From assembly GCA_028697715.1 (NCBI GenBank), contig JAQVDS010000003.1, forward strand, positions 62,001-126,000: a DNA stretch of 64,000 nt, given 5' to 3'. The position numbers and the translations under genes were made by a program. The DNA is from Acidithiobacillus sp. Its GTDB lineage: Bacteria > Pseudomonadota > Gammaproteobacteria > Acidithiobacillales > Acidithiobacillaceae. Under the pieces are notes generated by a model. That model did no database searches, was not told the origin of the DNA, and saw only the letters and a list, made by a program, of their open reading frames with translations. Within the stretch, counting starts at the first letter, position 1. The number at the start of each line of letters is the position of its first letter. Positions 17,745 through 27,804 of the stretch are shown here, piece by piece.

Positions 17745-20070
17745 CGTCGTCTCCTATGCTCTCCCCACCCACCACCTTGGGGGTAATGAAGACCAATAAT
17801 TCCGTCTGCGCCGTATTATATTCCTTGGCCTTGAACAGCCAACCCAGCAGCGGAATATCCTTCAGCAAAGGAACCCCCGACTGAGTGCTGCTGTCGGTTT
17901 CGGAATAAATACCGCCAATGACGACCGTCTGCCCATTGTTGACCAGCAGTTTGGTCTTGACTTCCTGGGTATTGATGGGAACACCACCCGCCGTCACCTG
18001 GGCGTAGTTCGGCTGATTGTTGGTGGCCTCCACGTCCATGGTGACCTTGCCGTTGGGGGCGATGTGCGGGGTGACCTTGAGGCTCAGCTCAGCCTTCTTG
18101 AAGGAAACCGCGGTAGCGCCACTGCTCGATGCCTGCTGGTAGGGGATCTCCGTACCCTGGGCAATGGTGGCGGTTTCGTTGTCCTCGGTCAGCACTTTCG
18201 GGCTGGAGATGATCTTCGCTTTGTTGGCCGCCTGCAGAGCCTGCAGTTGCAGGTTCAAAATCCGGCTGCCGGAAGCATTGCCCAGGGCAAAGCCAAGGGA
18301 GGCGGGATTCAGGCCGGTTAGCGGACTACCGGTGGGCGCATAGGCGGGCAGGTTCACCAGCGCAGGCACGCCACCACTGGTGCTGCCGGTGCTGGTGCCA
18401 GTGCCACTGCTGCTGCCGAAGCTGCTGATCGGATAGTTGCCACCCTGGGTGCTGGTACTACCCGAGGCGCCGGTACCCGACAGATTGATGATGCCGCCGC
18501 CGCCACCAGAGGTGTAGGTGCCACCCCATTGGATACCCAGAGACTGCGCGGCATTGGTGGTGATCTGGACGATACGCGCCTCGATCAAGACCTGGGGAAC
18601 CGGCTTGTCGATTTTGGCAATCAGCTTTTTAATGTTGTCGATGTCTTGCGGGGTATCCCGCACCAGGAGACTATTGGTGCGGGTGACCACGGCGACGGAC
18701 CCCCGCGGACCCAACAGGGAATTGCCAATGAGATTTTCCGAGGGAATTCCCAGGGCAGAGGCGAGGGCGCGACTTTGCTGAGCATTGAGGCCAGACCCGG
18801 AATCGTTATTGTTGATCTGTTGGGAGAAGCCACGCAGCAAATCCGCAATCTGGGTTGCCCGGGCATATTGCAGGGGGATGAGTTCGGTCTCTAGCGGCTC
18901 CAGCTTGCGCTTGCTAGCCTCGGCCTTCAATTCCGCCTCTTCCTGGCTGGTGATCTGGTTGGCCGGGGCAACCCAGAGAATGTTGCCGATGTGTTTTGCC
19001 GCAAGTCCTTGCGATTCCAAAATCACCTTGAAGGCCTCTTCCCAAGGTTCATTCTTCAGGCGAATGGAAAGAGTACCGGAAACACTATTCGAAACCACGA
19101 TATTCTGGTGGGTGAAGTCGGCAATGACCTGTAAGGCATCCCGTACGCTGATGTTCTGGAAGTCCATGCTCAGGCGCTTACTTTGCATGGGATTCTCTGC
19201 GGCGGCATTGGCATCCTCATGGCGCACTGAGATCATGGTCTGCTGGCCGAGCTGATAGGCAGAGTACTGAAATGGCCCATTGATGTGAAAGATGAGGCGG
19301 GTGCTGGTGCCCAAGGGATAGACATCGACGTACTGTACCGGGGTACCGAATTGATCCGTACCAAAGCGATGGGTGAGGCTACTGGACACCTGGGTGTTGT
19401 GCAAGGTAACGACCAGGCGCCCTGGCTCCCGATTCACGTCCATTTGCGGCTGCATCCCCTGAATGCTGAGGGAGAGCATACCAGCGCCATCCTTTTCCCG
19501 ATGAAAAGCCAGGTTTTCCACGCTCGTGCCGAGGGTGGCAGGTACGACTGACGTCTCCGGAGCAGCGGCAACGGGCGCGCTGGATTCAGTGTTAGGAGTA
19601 GGAGTGGCTGTGACCGCAGGCGTAGCTGCTGGCTTCTTCTGCAGGGCAACGAAGCGCAAACGGTAACCACCGGGAGCGGGTTCCACCATCACCGCCTGTG
19701 GCGAGCGCAGCAGCAGGTCTAGCCGGGCGTTGTGTCCGTCATTTTCGCTAAGAATGTTTTCGATTACCCCCCCACCCGCGACGTTGTCGGCTTGGGGGAG
19801 GAAATGGGTGTCTTGAAAGTCGATCTGCACGCGGTAGCCATGGTTGAAGGTATTCACATCATAGGATGGACGCGAATCGCTCTGGATGTTGACTACCGTT
19901 CCCTGGGCATTGGCCTCCACCTGTATCCCCTGGATCAAGCTTGCGGCCCAGCTGGTACCGGTGACAGCCATGCAGCTCATTGCAGTCAACAGGGCAAGCC
20001 GCAGGGTGGCAGGCCGTTTCCGCTGCTTGCTCTGGGACGCTACCACTGCGAAAGAATCATTCTGGTTCAT
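17737..20070 (-). CDS. pilQ: Type IV pilus secretin PilQ
   Basis: About 777 aa outer-membrane secretin of the type IV pilus. Order of parts: signal peptide (hydrophobic run ending GTSWAAS), two AMIN domains (residues about 40-290), secretin N0/STN domain (QNISVRDALQVIADF), N1 domain, and the C-terminal secretin pore (VPLLKDIPLLGWLFKAKE). A Gly/Ser/Thr-rich stretch sits inside the secretin domain. ATG 20070 is preferred over 20079 because AAGGA lies 8-9 nt upstream. It is translated after pilP and overlaps aroK. Confidence 0.94.
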   Translation of the reverse strand: MNQNDSFAVVASQSKQRKRPATLRLALLTAMSCMAVTGTSWAASLIQGIQVEANAQGTVVNIQSDSRPSYDVNTFNHGYRVQIDFQDTHFLPQADNVAGGGVIENILSENDGHNARLDLLLRSPQAVMVEPAPGGYRLRFVALQKKPAATPAVTATPTPNTESSAPVAAAPETSVVPATLGTSVENLAFHREKDGAGMLSLSIQGMQPQMDVNREPGRLVVTLHNTQVSSSLTHRFGTDQFGTPVQYVDVYPLGTSTRLIFHINGPFQYSAYQLGQQTMISVRHEDANAAAENPMQSKRLSMDFQNISVRDALQVIADFTHQNIVVSNSVSGTLSIRLKNEPWEEAFKVILESQGLAAKHIGNILWVAPANQITSQEEAELKAEASKRKLEPLETELIPLQYARATQIADLLRGFSQQINNNDSGSGLNAQQSRALASALGIPSENLIGNSLLGPRGSVAVVTRTNSLLVRDTPQDIDNIKKLIAKIDKPVPQVLIEARIVQITTNAAQSLGIQWGGTYTSGGGGGIINLSGTGASGSTSTQGGNYPISSFGSSSGTGTSTGSTSGGVPALVNLPAYAPTGSPLTGLNPASLGFALGNASGSRILNLQLQALQAANKAKIISSPKVLTEDNETATIAQGTEIPYQQASSSGATAVSFKKAELSLKVTPHIAPNGKVTMDVEATNNQPNYAQVTAGGVPINTQEVKTKLLVNNGQTVVIGGIYSETDSSTQSGVPLLKDIPLLGWLFKAKEYNTAQTELLVFITPKVVGGESIGDDAG
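17742..17757 (-). promoter_or_regulatory. aroK ribosome-binding site and CTG start
   Basis: Reading on the minus strand, AGGAG is followed by ACGACG and then CTG GCT AGA. Spacing of 6 nt is ideal. The site lies inside the last codons of pilQ, so aroK translation is probably coupled to pilQ. Confidence 0.65.
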
Positions 20071-20098
20071 GTGCTTCATCCTTGCTCAGATCCTTGAC

Positions 20099-20638
20099 TC
20101 AAGCATTGCTCTGAAAGTGCAGAGTCGTGCTTTGTTTTTCGTAGCCGCCGAACGCATTGGGCAGATACTGAATGACAACGACTTCATGACGCTGAGCGTC
20201 GATGGACACGATGTGGCCATTCTTGTCGCCGATGCCGCTACCTACGTCCGCACGATAGACCTTGTCGTCCGGGGTCAGAAATACCGCCCAGTATTTTCCA
20301 TCCGCCTGCATGATTCCGGTTAGGGTAAGGCTGCCAAGCGCATATTTTTCCAAGGGCTGGAGTGGGCCCTTCCGCTGCGGAGCTATTTTCGTTCCAGCCG
20401 CTGCCGCCTCGGCGCGTAATGCTAGAGTGGAAAAACTGGTGAAGGGATCGCGGTTCGAAGGATTGCTATAAGCCGTAGCCGTATAGTGTGGTATCGGCGG
20501 CAGTGGCTGAATCTTGGGGTGCAGCTGCGGCCCTTCCTGGACAAAGGCCTGCAGCTTTGCCAGATTTTCGTTTTGCGAGCAGGCGCTCAAGAGCAGGGTG
20601 AGCGTCGCCAGACTGACAATGCGGCCGGAAACCTTCAT
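20099..20638 (-). CDS. pilP: Type IV pilus assembly lipoprotein PilP
   Basis: 179 aa lipoprotein with lipobox LSAC after a short leader, a proline-rich linker, and the beta-sandwich C-terminal domain (LTGIMQADGKYWAVFLTPDDKVY). PilP links the inner-membrane PilMNO platform to the secretin PilQ. It overlaps pilO by 4 nt (ATGA) and is 28 nt before pilQ, in the standard pilMNOPQ order. Confidence 0.93.
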   Translation of the reverse strand: MKVSGRIVSLATLTLLLSACSQNENLAKLQAFVQEGPQLHPKIQPLPPIPHYTATAYSNPSNRDPFTSFSTLALRAEAAAAGTKIAPQRKGPLQPLEKYALGSLTLTGIMQADGKYWAVFLTPDDKVYRADVGSGIGDKNGHIVSIDAQRHEVVVIQYLPNAFGGYEKQSTTLHFQSNA

Positions 20639-21276
20639 TTTTGTGCTCCTGTCTGCTCGGGCTTGACCTCAATATAGCGGTAGGTCGTTGCCACGCAGAA
20701 CATTTGCAGTTGCTGGGCCGCCAGCGCCTTGGCGGGCGAAACGGGGCCACTGGCGCCTGCCGTGGGTGAGATAGTGATGTCGTTGATCGTCACGATCCGC
20801 GGCATCGCCGCCACCGCCGCAACGAAGCGCCCCATGTCGTTATACGTTCCCACCACATTGATCTTTACTGGAATTTCGGCATAAAAATTCTTGTTTACTT
20901 CCGGAAGTGGTTGAAAGAGGGTGAACTCCAGCCCGCGGCTCCGGCCGGCTAGCGTGACGTCGTCGAGCAGGGAAGGGATTTGTGCGCGATTCGGTAGCTG
21001 GCTCAGAAAACGCTGGAAGCGCTGTTTCATTTCCTGGATTTGCTTTTGATACGCAGGCAGATTGGCGGCCAGGAGCTGCTTCTGGCGCACCTGCTCTTTC
21101 ATGCTTTCCACCTGTAAATGGAGATCGTGATATTTGTCGTTTTCTGGGGAAATGAACCAGAACCAAGCAAAAACACCCAGTAAAATGATGATGACAGCCG
21201 CAATGATGGCCTTGGCCTTTAGCGGCAGGCGCATGAGATCATCAAGCTGCAGGTTGTTGATTTCATCCCAGGTCAT
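20635..21276 (-). CDS. pilO: Type IV pilus inner-membrane protein PilO
   Basis: 213 aa bitopic protein: short cytoplasmic N-terminus, one transmembrane helix (residues about 22-42), a coiled-coil (about 50-95) and a ferredoxin-like periplasmic domain. PilO pairs with PilN to form the alignment complex. It overlaps pilN by 14 nt and pilP by 4 nt. Assignment rests on size, topology and gene order. Confidence 0.92.
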   Translation of the reverse strand: MTWDEINNLQLDDLMRLPLKAKAIIAAVIIILLGVFAWFWFISPENDKYHDLHLQVESMKEQVRQKQLLAANLPAYQKQIQEMKQRFQRFLSQLPNRAQIPSLLDDVTLAGRSRGLEFTLFQPLPEVNKNFYAEIPVKINVVGTYNDMGRFVAAVAAMPRIVTINDITISPTAGASGPVSPAKALAAQQLQMFCVATTYRYIEVKPEQTGAQK

Positions 21277-21838
21277 GAGTGTGCTCCGGCTTTGTCTTGG
21301 GCAAGCGGGTTTGCATCTGCAGAGTGAACTGATTTACTTCGTCGCCGCCCAGTTTGGCTTTGCTAATGATGTCCAGCGTAGGTTTGTCGAAAACGCCACT
21401 GGTTTCAATTTTTCGCATGAATTCGGCCACTTGATCGTTACCCTCGGCGTAGCCGGAGAGGGTCACGTTGTCTCCCTGTTGTTGTAGCTTGATCAAAAAC
21501 ACCCCTTGCGGGGTGATGGCCGCCAGCGAGTTGAAAATCCTGACGCTGAGATCACGTTGATCCTGAAGTGTGCTGATGATTCGTTCCCTTGCAAGCAAAG
21601 CATCACGTTTTTTACGTAGATCGGCAATAGAGGTAATTTTTTGATCCAATTGTTGGGTGACACCCTGCAAGTAGAGGATTTTTTCCTGTTCTGCCTGCAC
21701 ACGCCCAACGAATACCTGATAAACTCCATAATAAATAGCTGCTGCGACAAGCAGCACAAGAAGCAGCCCCGCGAGGAAAACTTGTTGCTGTTTTTTTCTC
21801 TTGGTTTCGCGATGAGGAAGTAAGTTGATGAAGATCAT
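21263..21838 (-). CDS. pilN: Type IV pilus inner-membrane protein PilN
   Basis: 191 aa protein with the conserved cytoplasmic motif INLLPHRE at residues 4-11, which binds PilM, followed by a lysine-rich stretch, one transmembrane helix (about 22-42) and a coiled-coil/periplasmic domain. The start overlaps the pilM stop by 4 nt. Confidence 0.94.
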   Translation of the reverse strand: MIFINLLPHRETKRKKQQQVFLAGLLLVLLVAAAIYYGVYQVFVGRVQAEQEKILYLQGVTQQLDQKITSIADLRKKRDALLARERIISTLQDQRDLSVRIFNSLAAITPQGVFLIKLQQQGDNVTLSGYAEGNDQVAEFMRKIETSGVFDKPTLDIISKAKLGGDEVNQFTLQMQTRLPKTKPEHTHDLG

Positions 21839-22878
21839 TCAGCAAACCTCCGAAGAGCGAGTCCGCAGGCTACCGCCATGGCAGAACCTTCGCTACGCAA
21901 GAAACGCTCGTTCACGGCCGATCCGATGCTCATCCCGGTAAACGGGTCGGGCGTCTCGACCGGTAAGGAAGCGAGCTGTTTGGTAATGCCCGCCAGATTG
22001 GCCCCGGGGCCGAAGAGTGCGATTTTTCGCAAATTGACATCGGGTAGGCTGGCTTGAAAGAAGTCCAGAGCACGCAGGATTTCTCGACCTAGATCGGCGA
22101 CAAACGGGGCGAGTACGTCCTTCTCGTATTCTTGGGGCAGGCCACCGAAGCGCTGCATCCGTATGGCATCGTCACGACTTAGGCCAAAATGCTGTGAGAT
22201 CCTTTCGGTCAGCTTCGCCGTGCCAAAATTGTGGTCGCGAGAATAAATGGGTTGGGAGTTTTCGAAAACGTGTACCCCAGTCGTGCTACCGCCGATCTCG
22301 ATCAGGACGATGCCACCTTTTTCGCTACGGATCTGCGGTTGCAGATGATTGATGAGCGTCCACAGGGAAAATTGCCGCACATCGAGAATGCTAGGCTTGA
22401 GGCCGGCGCCTTCCAGTATGGCGGAAATGTCCTCCACATGATCTTTTTTGCTGGCAACGAGGAGAATCTGCTGATATCCCTTCCGTTCTGGATCCGGCCC
22501 CAGCGCAGCGAAGTCAAAATTGACCTGCTCCATGGGGAAGGGAATGTATTGTTGACCCTCGTAGCGAATCTGGTCCTCGACGACGTCATCGCGCATTCCC
22601 GATGGCAGAGAGATAATTTTGACGATGGCGTTGTTGGACGGTAATGCCGTTGCGGTCTTTTTGGTGCGGATGCGTGATCGCTGCAGAATCGTGCGGATAG
22701 CGCTACTGCTGGACTCGAGCTCCCGTCCATCCGGCTCTGCACCTAGGTAACTCAGTATCGTCTCGCTGTCGGCATGGGTAACGGTAAACTGTCCCCGCGT
22801 CGAAGACAGCTCTACAAGTTTTACTGCATCCAGTCCAATATCGAGACCGAGCAGCGGGGGACGGGGCATGCGTAGCAT
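21835..22878 (-). CDS. pilM: Type IV pilus actin-like protein PilM
   Basis: 347 aa cytoplasmic actin/FtsA-like protein. Nucleotide-binding motifs GLDIGLDAVKLVELS near the N-terminus and LIEIGGSTTGVHVFE (phosphate 2) are visible. PilM binds PilN and couples the pilus motors to the envelope complex. It is the first gene of the minus operon; GAGG lies 5 nt upstream of ATG 22878. A good sigma-70 promoter lies about 80-105 nt upstream. Confidence 0.94.
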   Translation of the reverse strand: MLRMPRPPLLGLDIGLDAVKLVELSSTRGQFTVTHADSETILSYLGAEPDGRELESSSSAIRTILQRSRIRTKKTATALPSNNAIVKIISLPSGMRDDVVEDQIRYEGQQYIPFPMEQVNFDFAALGPDPERKGYQQILLVASKKDHVEDISAILEGAGLKPSILDVRQFSLWTLINHLQPQIRSEKGGIVLIEIGGSTTGVHVFENSQPIYSRDHNFGTAKLTERISQHFGLSRDDAIRMQRFGGLPQEYEKDVLAPFVADLGREILRALDFFQASLPDVNLRKIALFGPGANLAGITKQLASLPVETPDPFTGMSIGSAVNERFLRSEGSAMAVACGLALRRFAE

Positions 22879-22958
22879 GTTTTCCTCACCTTGGTGCGTA
22901 ATGAATCGCTATGCTGTTCCCAAGCAAGCGAGCGTCTACTTTTTGCAACTTGCCCGGA

Positions 22959-22986
22959 AAATTAGCAGCATTCCGCAGCCTGTCAA
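22959..22986 (-). promoter_or_regulatory. Probable sigma-70 promoter of the pilMNOPQ-aroKB operon
   Basis: On the minus strand TTGACA (22986-22981) is followed after 16 bp by TAATTT (22964-22959). Transcription would start near 22952, giving a leader of about 75 nt before pilM. The perfect -35 and its position make it credible. Confidence 0.6.
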
Positions 22987-23086
22987 GGCATACTCGGAAA
23001 AATCTTCGCGGCTTGTCCGCTTGGGGTTTGGTGCTGCCGGACAATCTCGCTAGACTGGTAACCCCGATCCAGTGCGCAAACGGTAG

Positions 23087-23984
<898 letters not shown>

Positions 23985-23988
<4 letters not shown>

Positions 23989-24425
23989 AAGATTTCGCAA
24001 GCGTATATGGTGGCATGCTCTGGGCGATTCGCGACTGGGCCCAGTGGGATGCTTTGGTAGCTACCTTGCAGACAGAGGCAGGCGACGACTGGTATGTCTA
24101 CTTTGTCGGACAGGAGCCACCGCAGGCTCCCTTGTCCGCCGAGACCTTCTGTCGGGTGCTGACGGAGATCGATGTGCTGCTGCACCACGATCATCGCGAG
24201 CGATACCTTGGGATTGTTTATGTGGATGACCGCGAGCATCCCAGTTTGCTCAAGATCTATGATCCCAACAATCTCGGCGCCTCGTGTGGCAGCAGTGGCA
24301 AACAGATACCACCAGGTTGGGTCCTGTCTCGTATGCCGCCCGAACGACTGCCTGGCCCGGTAATCATTCCCGAGGGGCGACTGCGTTGGTGGCGAGAATT
24401 ATTTGACAGACAGCGAGGTGCATGA
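23985..24425 (+). CDS. Conserved-looking protein of unknown function
   Basis: 146 aa soluble protein, not recognised. It is acidic to neutral, with aromatic-rich segments (DDWYVYFVGQEPP; EIDVLLHHDHRERYLGIVYVDD) and a CGSSGK turn near residue 104. No signal peptide or membrane helix. The 4-nt overlaps with yjbQ and the MutS2-like gene strongly support that it is a real, co-translated gene. A mixed alpha/beta fold is suggested by the pattern only. Confidence 0.75.
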
Positions 24426-25963
24426 TGGAAGGGGACTGGAAGTTGCTGGATTTTGAGGGGATTCGTCGATTGCTCGAAAAACTCTCTGCCACGCCCATGG
24501 GTGCCGATGCCGCGCGGAATCTGGGTCCAGCACCTTCGGTAGCAGCCGCTCGACAGTTGCAGGAGGCGATCACGGCGGCACGCTTCGGCCTGGAATCGGG
24601 CGCCGGCCCCGTATTGCCCGAGCTGCCGGATCCGCGTCCGGCCTTGCGGCAGGCGGCGACACCAGGCGCAGCGCTATCCGGCCAGGCGTTCCGCAACCTG
24701 CATCGGATTCTGCGTGTCGGGCAGGAGTTGCGTGCCTTTGTCGAGGCGCGGCCGGCACTGCTGCCGCTGGGGGCGGAGGTCCTCGATGCGGCGGGTTCCC
24801 TGATCGATGCCATCGATGCCATGCTGCTGCCCAATGGTTCCGTTCGCGAAGACGGTAACGGCACCTTGCGCCGCCTGCACAGTGAACTCAAGCAGGAGAG
24901 GGAAGCCGTGCAGCGGCAGATTCAGCCGCACCTGCGTGGCGGAGGCAAGGCGCACTGGGCCGGACAGCGACTGTCGGTGCATTTGCCTGATGGCTCGCGA
25001 GAAGAGATCCGTGGCGTGCGTCGGGGAGCGGGGCCCGGAGGACACGGTACCGTGATCGAGCCAATGGAGCTGGTGGCGCTCAATAATCACTTGGAAAAGA
25101 TCTCCGGCACGATCGAACAGGAAAATCAGAGTGTGCTGCGGGCCCTGACCGATGATGTGCGCGCGCTGCTGCCGGCGCTGCAGAAATTGGTGGACGCCCT
25201 GACCTGGCTCGATCTGGCCATCGCCGGAGCGCAGCTCTCCTTGCACCTGCAGGCGCAGGCTGCGGAACTGGTGGAAGAGCCCATTTTGCAATTCGCGGGT
25301 GCCGTGCATCCGCAACTCTGGCTAGCGCACGTGGATCATCGTGGGCCCAAGCCCAAGCCTCTTTCGGTTCGGATCAATGCGGAAAATCCTATCCTGGTGG
25401 TGACCGGCCCGAACACTGGTGGCAAAAGTGTCTCGCTGAAAACCGTGGGCTTGCTCGCAGTGATGGCGCAGTGCGGTTTGCATGTGCCGGTTTCGGGGCG
25501 GGCCGTCGTGGGGCGCTTCAGTAAGATTTTTGTCGACATGGGTGACCCGCAAAGCATGGCCTTTGCTTTGTCTACCTTTTCTGGTCATATCGATATGCTG
25601 AAAAAACTCTTGGCGGAGGCCGACGCATCGACCCTCATCCTGCTCGATGAACTGGGGACCGGCACCGATCCGGAAGAGGGTGCGGCGATGGCGATGGCAG
25701 TACTGGACGAGCTGGCGCGGCGCGGCGTGCGCGGTATGGTCACGACCCATCTGACGCCTATTAAGAGCTTTGCCGCCGAGCATCCGGCCCTGCAAATCGC
25801 CTCTATGCGCTTCGACCATGAGCGCCTGGAGCCTACCTACGAGCTCGAAATCGGCGTTCCCGGAAAGTCCCTTGGGCTCTTGATTGCCGAAAAGTCCGGC
25901 CTACCGGTGGAATTGGTGCGCGAAGCGCGCGGCTATCTTGCGCGTCTGCATCAGGGTGCATAG
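24422..25963 (+). CDS. Short MutS2-like ATPase lacking the Smr domain
   Basis: 513 aa MutS-family ATPase of the MutS2 branch. N-terminal core and clamp helices are followed by the ATPase: Walker A GPNTGGKS (about 327-334), the STFSGHID signature, Walker B LILLDELGTGTDPEEG and TTHLTPIK. It ends shortly after the ATPase (EARGYLARLHQGA), so the long coiled-coil plus KOW/Smr nuclease part of typical roughly 780 aa MutS2 is absent. There is no coding remnant in the 98 nt that follow, so this looks like a natural short form. A role in recombination control or ribosome rescue, as for MutS2, is uncertain. Confidence 0.82.
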   Translation: MMEGDWKLLDFEGIRRLLEKLSATPMGADAARNLGPAPSVAAARQLQEAITAARFGLESGAGPVLPELPDPRPALRQAATPGAALSGQAFRNLHRILRVGQELRAFVEARPALLPLGAEVLDAAGSLIDAIDAMLLPNGSVREDGNGTLRRLHSELKQEREAVQRQIQPHLRGGGKAHWAGQRLSVHLPDGSREEIRGVRRGAGPGGHGTVIEPMELVALNNHLEKISGTIEQENQSVLRALTDDVRALLPALQKLVDALTWLDLAIAGAQLSLHLQAQAAELVEEPILQFAGAVHPQLWLAHVDHRGPKPKPLSVRINAENPILVVTGPNTGGKSVSLKTVGLLAVMAQCGLHVPVSGRAVVGRFSKIFVDMGDPQSMAFALSTFSGHIDMLKKLLAEADASTLILLDELGTGTDPEEGAAMAMAVLDELARRGVRGMVTTHLTPIKSFAAEHPALQIASMRFDHERLEPTYELEIGVPGKSLGLLIAEKSGLPVELVREARGYLARLHQGA

Positions 25964-25995
25964 AGGAACACGCGGTTTCGCCAAGGCATTTTTAT

Positions 25996-26024
25996 TTGAC
26001 GCTGTCGTCAAAACTGCATAGCGT
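25996..26024 (+). promoter_or_regulatory. Possible promoter of ilvBHC
   Basis: TTGACG at 25996-26001 followed after 17 bp by TAGCGT (26019-26024), a good -35 with a poor -10, about 40 nt before the ilvB start. The 98-nt leader is too short to see a clear attenuator. Confidence 0.3.
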
Positions 26025-26061
26025 TGGGCGCAGTATGTTGATCTTGTGAGGAGCCTTGACC

Positions 26062-27801
26062 ATGTCTGCCCCCAATCAGACTCGTGAACGCACGCGTTCT
26101 TCCACTGAGACCGAAGAACTTACCGGCGCTGAAATTGTTGTGCGCGCCCTGCGGGATGAGGGCGTGGAGACGGTATTTGGTTATCCCGGTGGCGCCGTGC
26201 TCTATATCTACGACGAACTGGACAAGCAGGATGCTATACAGCATGTGCTGGTCCGCCACGAGCAGGCAGCGGTGCATGCAGCCGATGCCTACTCGCGCAG
26301 TACCGGCAAGATTGGAGTGGCCCTGGTCACCAGCGGCCCGGGTGCTACCAATGCCGTTACTGGCATTGCGACAGCGTACATGGACTCCATTCCTTTGGTT
26401 GTTATCACTGGGCAAGTTCCCGTGGCGTTGATTGGTAACGATGCCTTCCAGGAGGTGGATACCGTCGGGATCACTCGTCCCTGTACCAAGCACAATTTTC
26501 TGGTGCGCGACGTGAACGAGCTTGCCCAGACCATCAAGACTGCTTTCTATCTGGCCGCTTCCGGGCGGCCGGGTCCGGTACTCATCGACATCCCCAAGGA
26601 TGTCACCGCCAAGCGTTGCCGCTACGAGTACCCGGAAAAGGTGCAGTTACGCTCCTACAAGCCGACGGTGAAGGGACACTCCGGGCAATTGCGCAAGGCT
26701 CTGCAGCTCATTGCCGCGGCGGAACGTCCACTGTTTTACACTGGCGGCGGTGTCATTCTTTCGGACAGCGCGGACGAGCTCACCCAGCTGGTGCGCCGTT
26801 GTGACGCGCCCATTACCAACACTTTAATGGGGCTGGGTGGTTATCCGGCCTCTGATCGCCAGTTTCTGGGCATGCTCGGTATGCATGGCACCTACGAAGC
26901 GAACATGGCCGTGCAACACTGTGACGTCCTCGTTGCTCTCGGTGCTCGTTTTGATGACCGGGTGACGGGCAATCTCAGCCACTTCGCGCCGCATGCCAAG
27001 ATTATTCATGTCGATGTCGATCCCGCGTCTATCTCCAAGAACGTGAAGGTCGATGTGCCAGTGGTTGGCGATCTGCGTTCGGTGTTGCGCGAGATGAACG
27101 AGCTGGCGGAGGAAATGGGCATCGGCGGCGGGTCGTTGGAGCGCTGGTGGGCGCAAATTGAGGAGTGGCGGCAGCGCGATTGCCTGCACTACACCCAGAC
27201 CGATACCATCATCAAGCCCCAGTATGTCGTCCAAAAACTCTTTGAACTCACTGTTGGCAATGCCATTGTCACCTCCGATGTCGGTCAGCACCAGATGTGG
27301 GCGGCACAGTTCTATGGTTTTGACCGCCCACGGCGCTGGATCAACAGCGGTGGTCTGGGCACCATGGGCTTTGGCCTGCCGGCGGCGATGGGCGCGCAGA
27401 TGGCGGAACCGCAGAGCACGGTTGTTTGTGTGACGGGGGAGGGCAGCATCCAGATGAACATTCAGGAGCTTTCCACCTGTCGGCAGTACAAGCTTCCCAT
27501 CAAGGTGGCCTGCCTCAATAATGGCTATCTGGGCATGGTGCGGCAGTGGCAGGAGTTTTTCTACGAAGAGCGTTATGCCTCCAGTTATATGGAGGCGCTG
27601 CCGGACTTCGTGAAATTGGCCGAGGCTTATGGTCACATCGGCCTGCGTGCGGAAAAGCCCGCCGACGTCGAGCCCGTGATTCGCGAGGCCCTGCGCCTCA
27701 AGGACCGCATGGTTTTCATGGACTTTCTTGTCGATCGCACCGAGAATGTCTATCCCATGGTACCGGCGGGAGCCGCGCTGTCTGACATGATTCTGGTATA
27801 A
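26062..27801 (+). CDS. ilvB: Acetolactate synthase large subunit
   Basis: About 579 aa thiamine-diphosphate enzyme, first common step in valine, leucine and isoleucine synthesis. N-terminal TPP Pyr domain with catalytic Glu in RHEQAA, central FAD-binding domain, and C-terminal PP domain with GEGSIQMNIQELST (cofactor binding). ATG 26062 with TGAGGAG upstream; a TTG two codons earlier is an alternative. ilvH follows after 3 nt and ilvC 24 nt later. Confidence 0.95.
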   Translation: MSAPNQTRERTRSSTETEELTGAEIVVRALRDEGVETVFGYPGGAVLYIYDELDKQDAIQHVLVRHEQAAVHAADAYSRSTGKIGVALVTSGPGATNAVTGIATAYMDSIPLVVITGQVPVALIGNDAFQEVDTVGITRPCTKHNFLVRDVNELAQTIKTAFYLAASGRPGPVLIDIPKDVTAKRCRYEYPEKVQLRSYKPTVKGHSGQLRKALQLIAAAERPLFYTGGGVILSDSADELTQLVRRCDAPITNTLMGLGGYPASDRQFLGMLGMHGTYEANMAVQHCDVLVALGARFDDRVTGNLSHFAPHAKIIHVDVDPASISKNVKVDVPVVGDLRSVLREMNELAEEMGIGGGSLERWWAQIEEWRQRDCLHYTQTDTIIKPQYVVQKLFELTVGNAIVTSDVGQHQMWAAQFYGFDRPRRWINSGGLGTMGFGLPAAMGAQMAEPQSTVVCVTGEGSIQMNIQELSTCRQYKLPIKVACLNNGYLGMVRQWQEFFYEERYASSYMEALPDFVKLAEAYGHIGLRAEKPADVEPVIREALRLKDRMVFMDFLVDRTENVYPMVPAGAALSDMILV

Positions 27802-27804
27802 CGC

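Noticed and set aside
24422-26061. MutS2-like gene as a pseudogene cut by a frameshift
   Set aside because: Only 98 nt lie before ilvB and no frame there encodes coiled-coil or Smr sequence.
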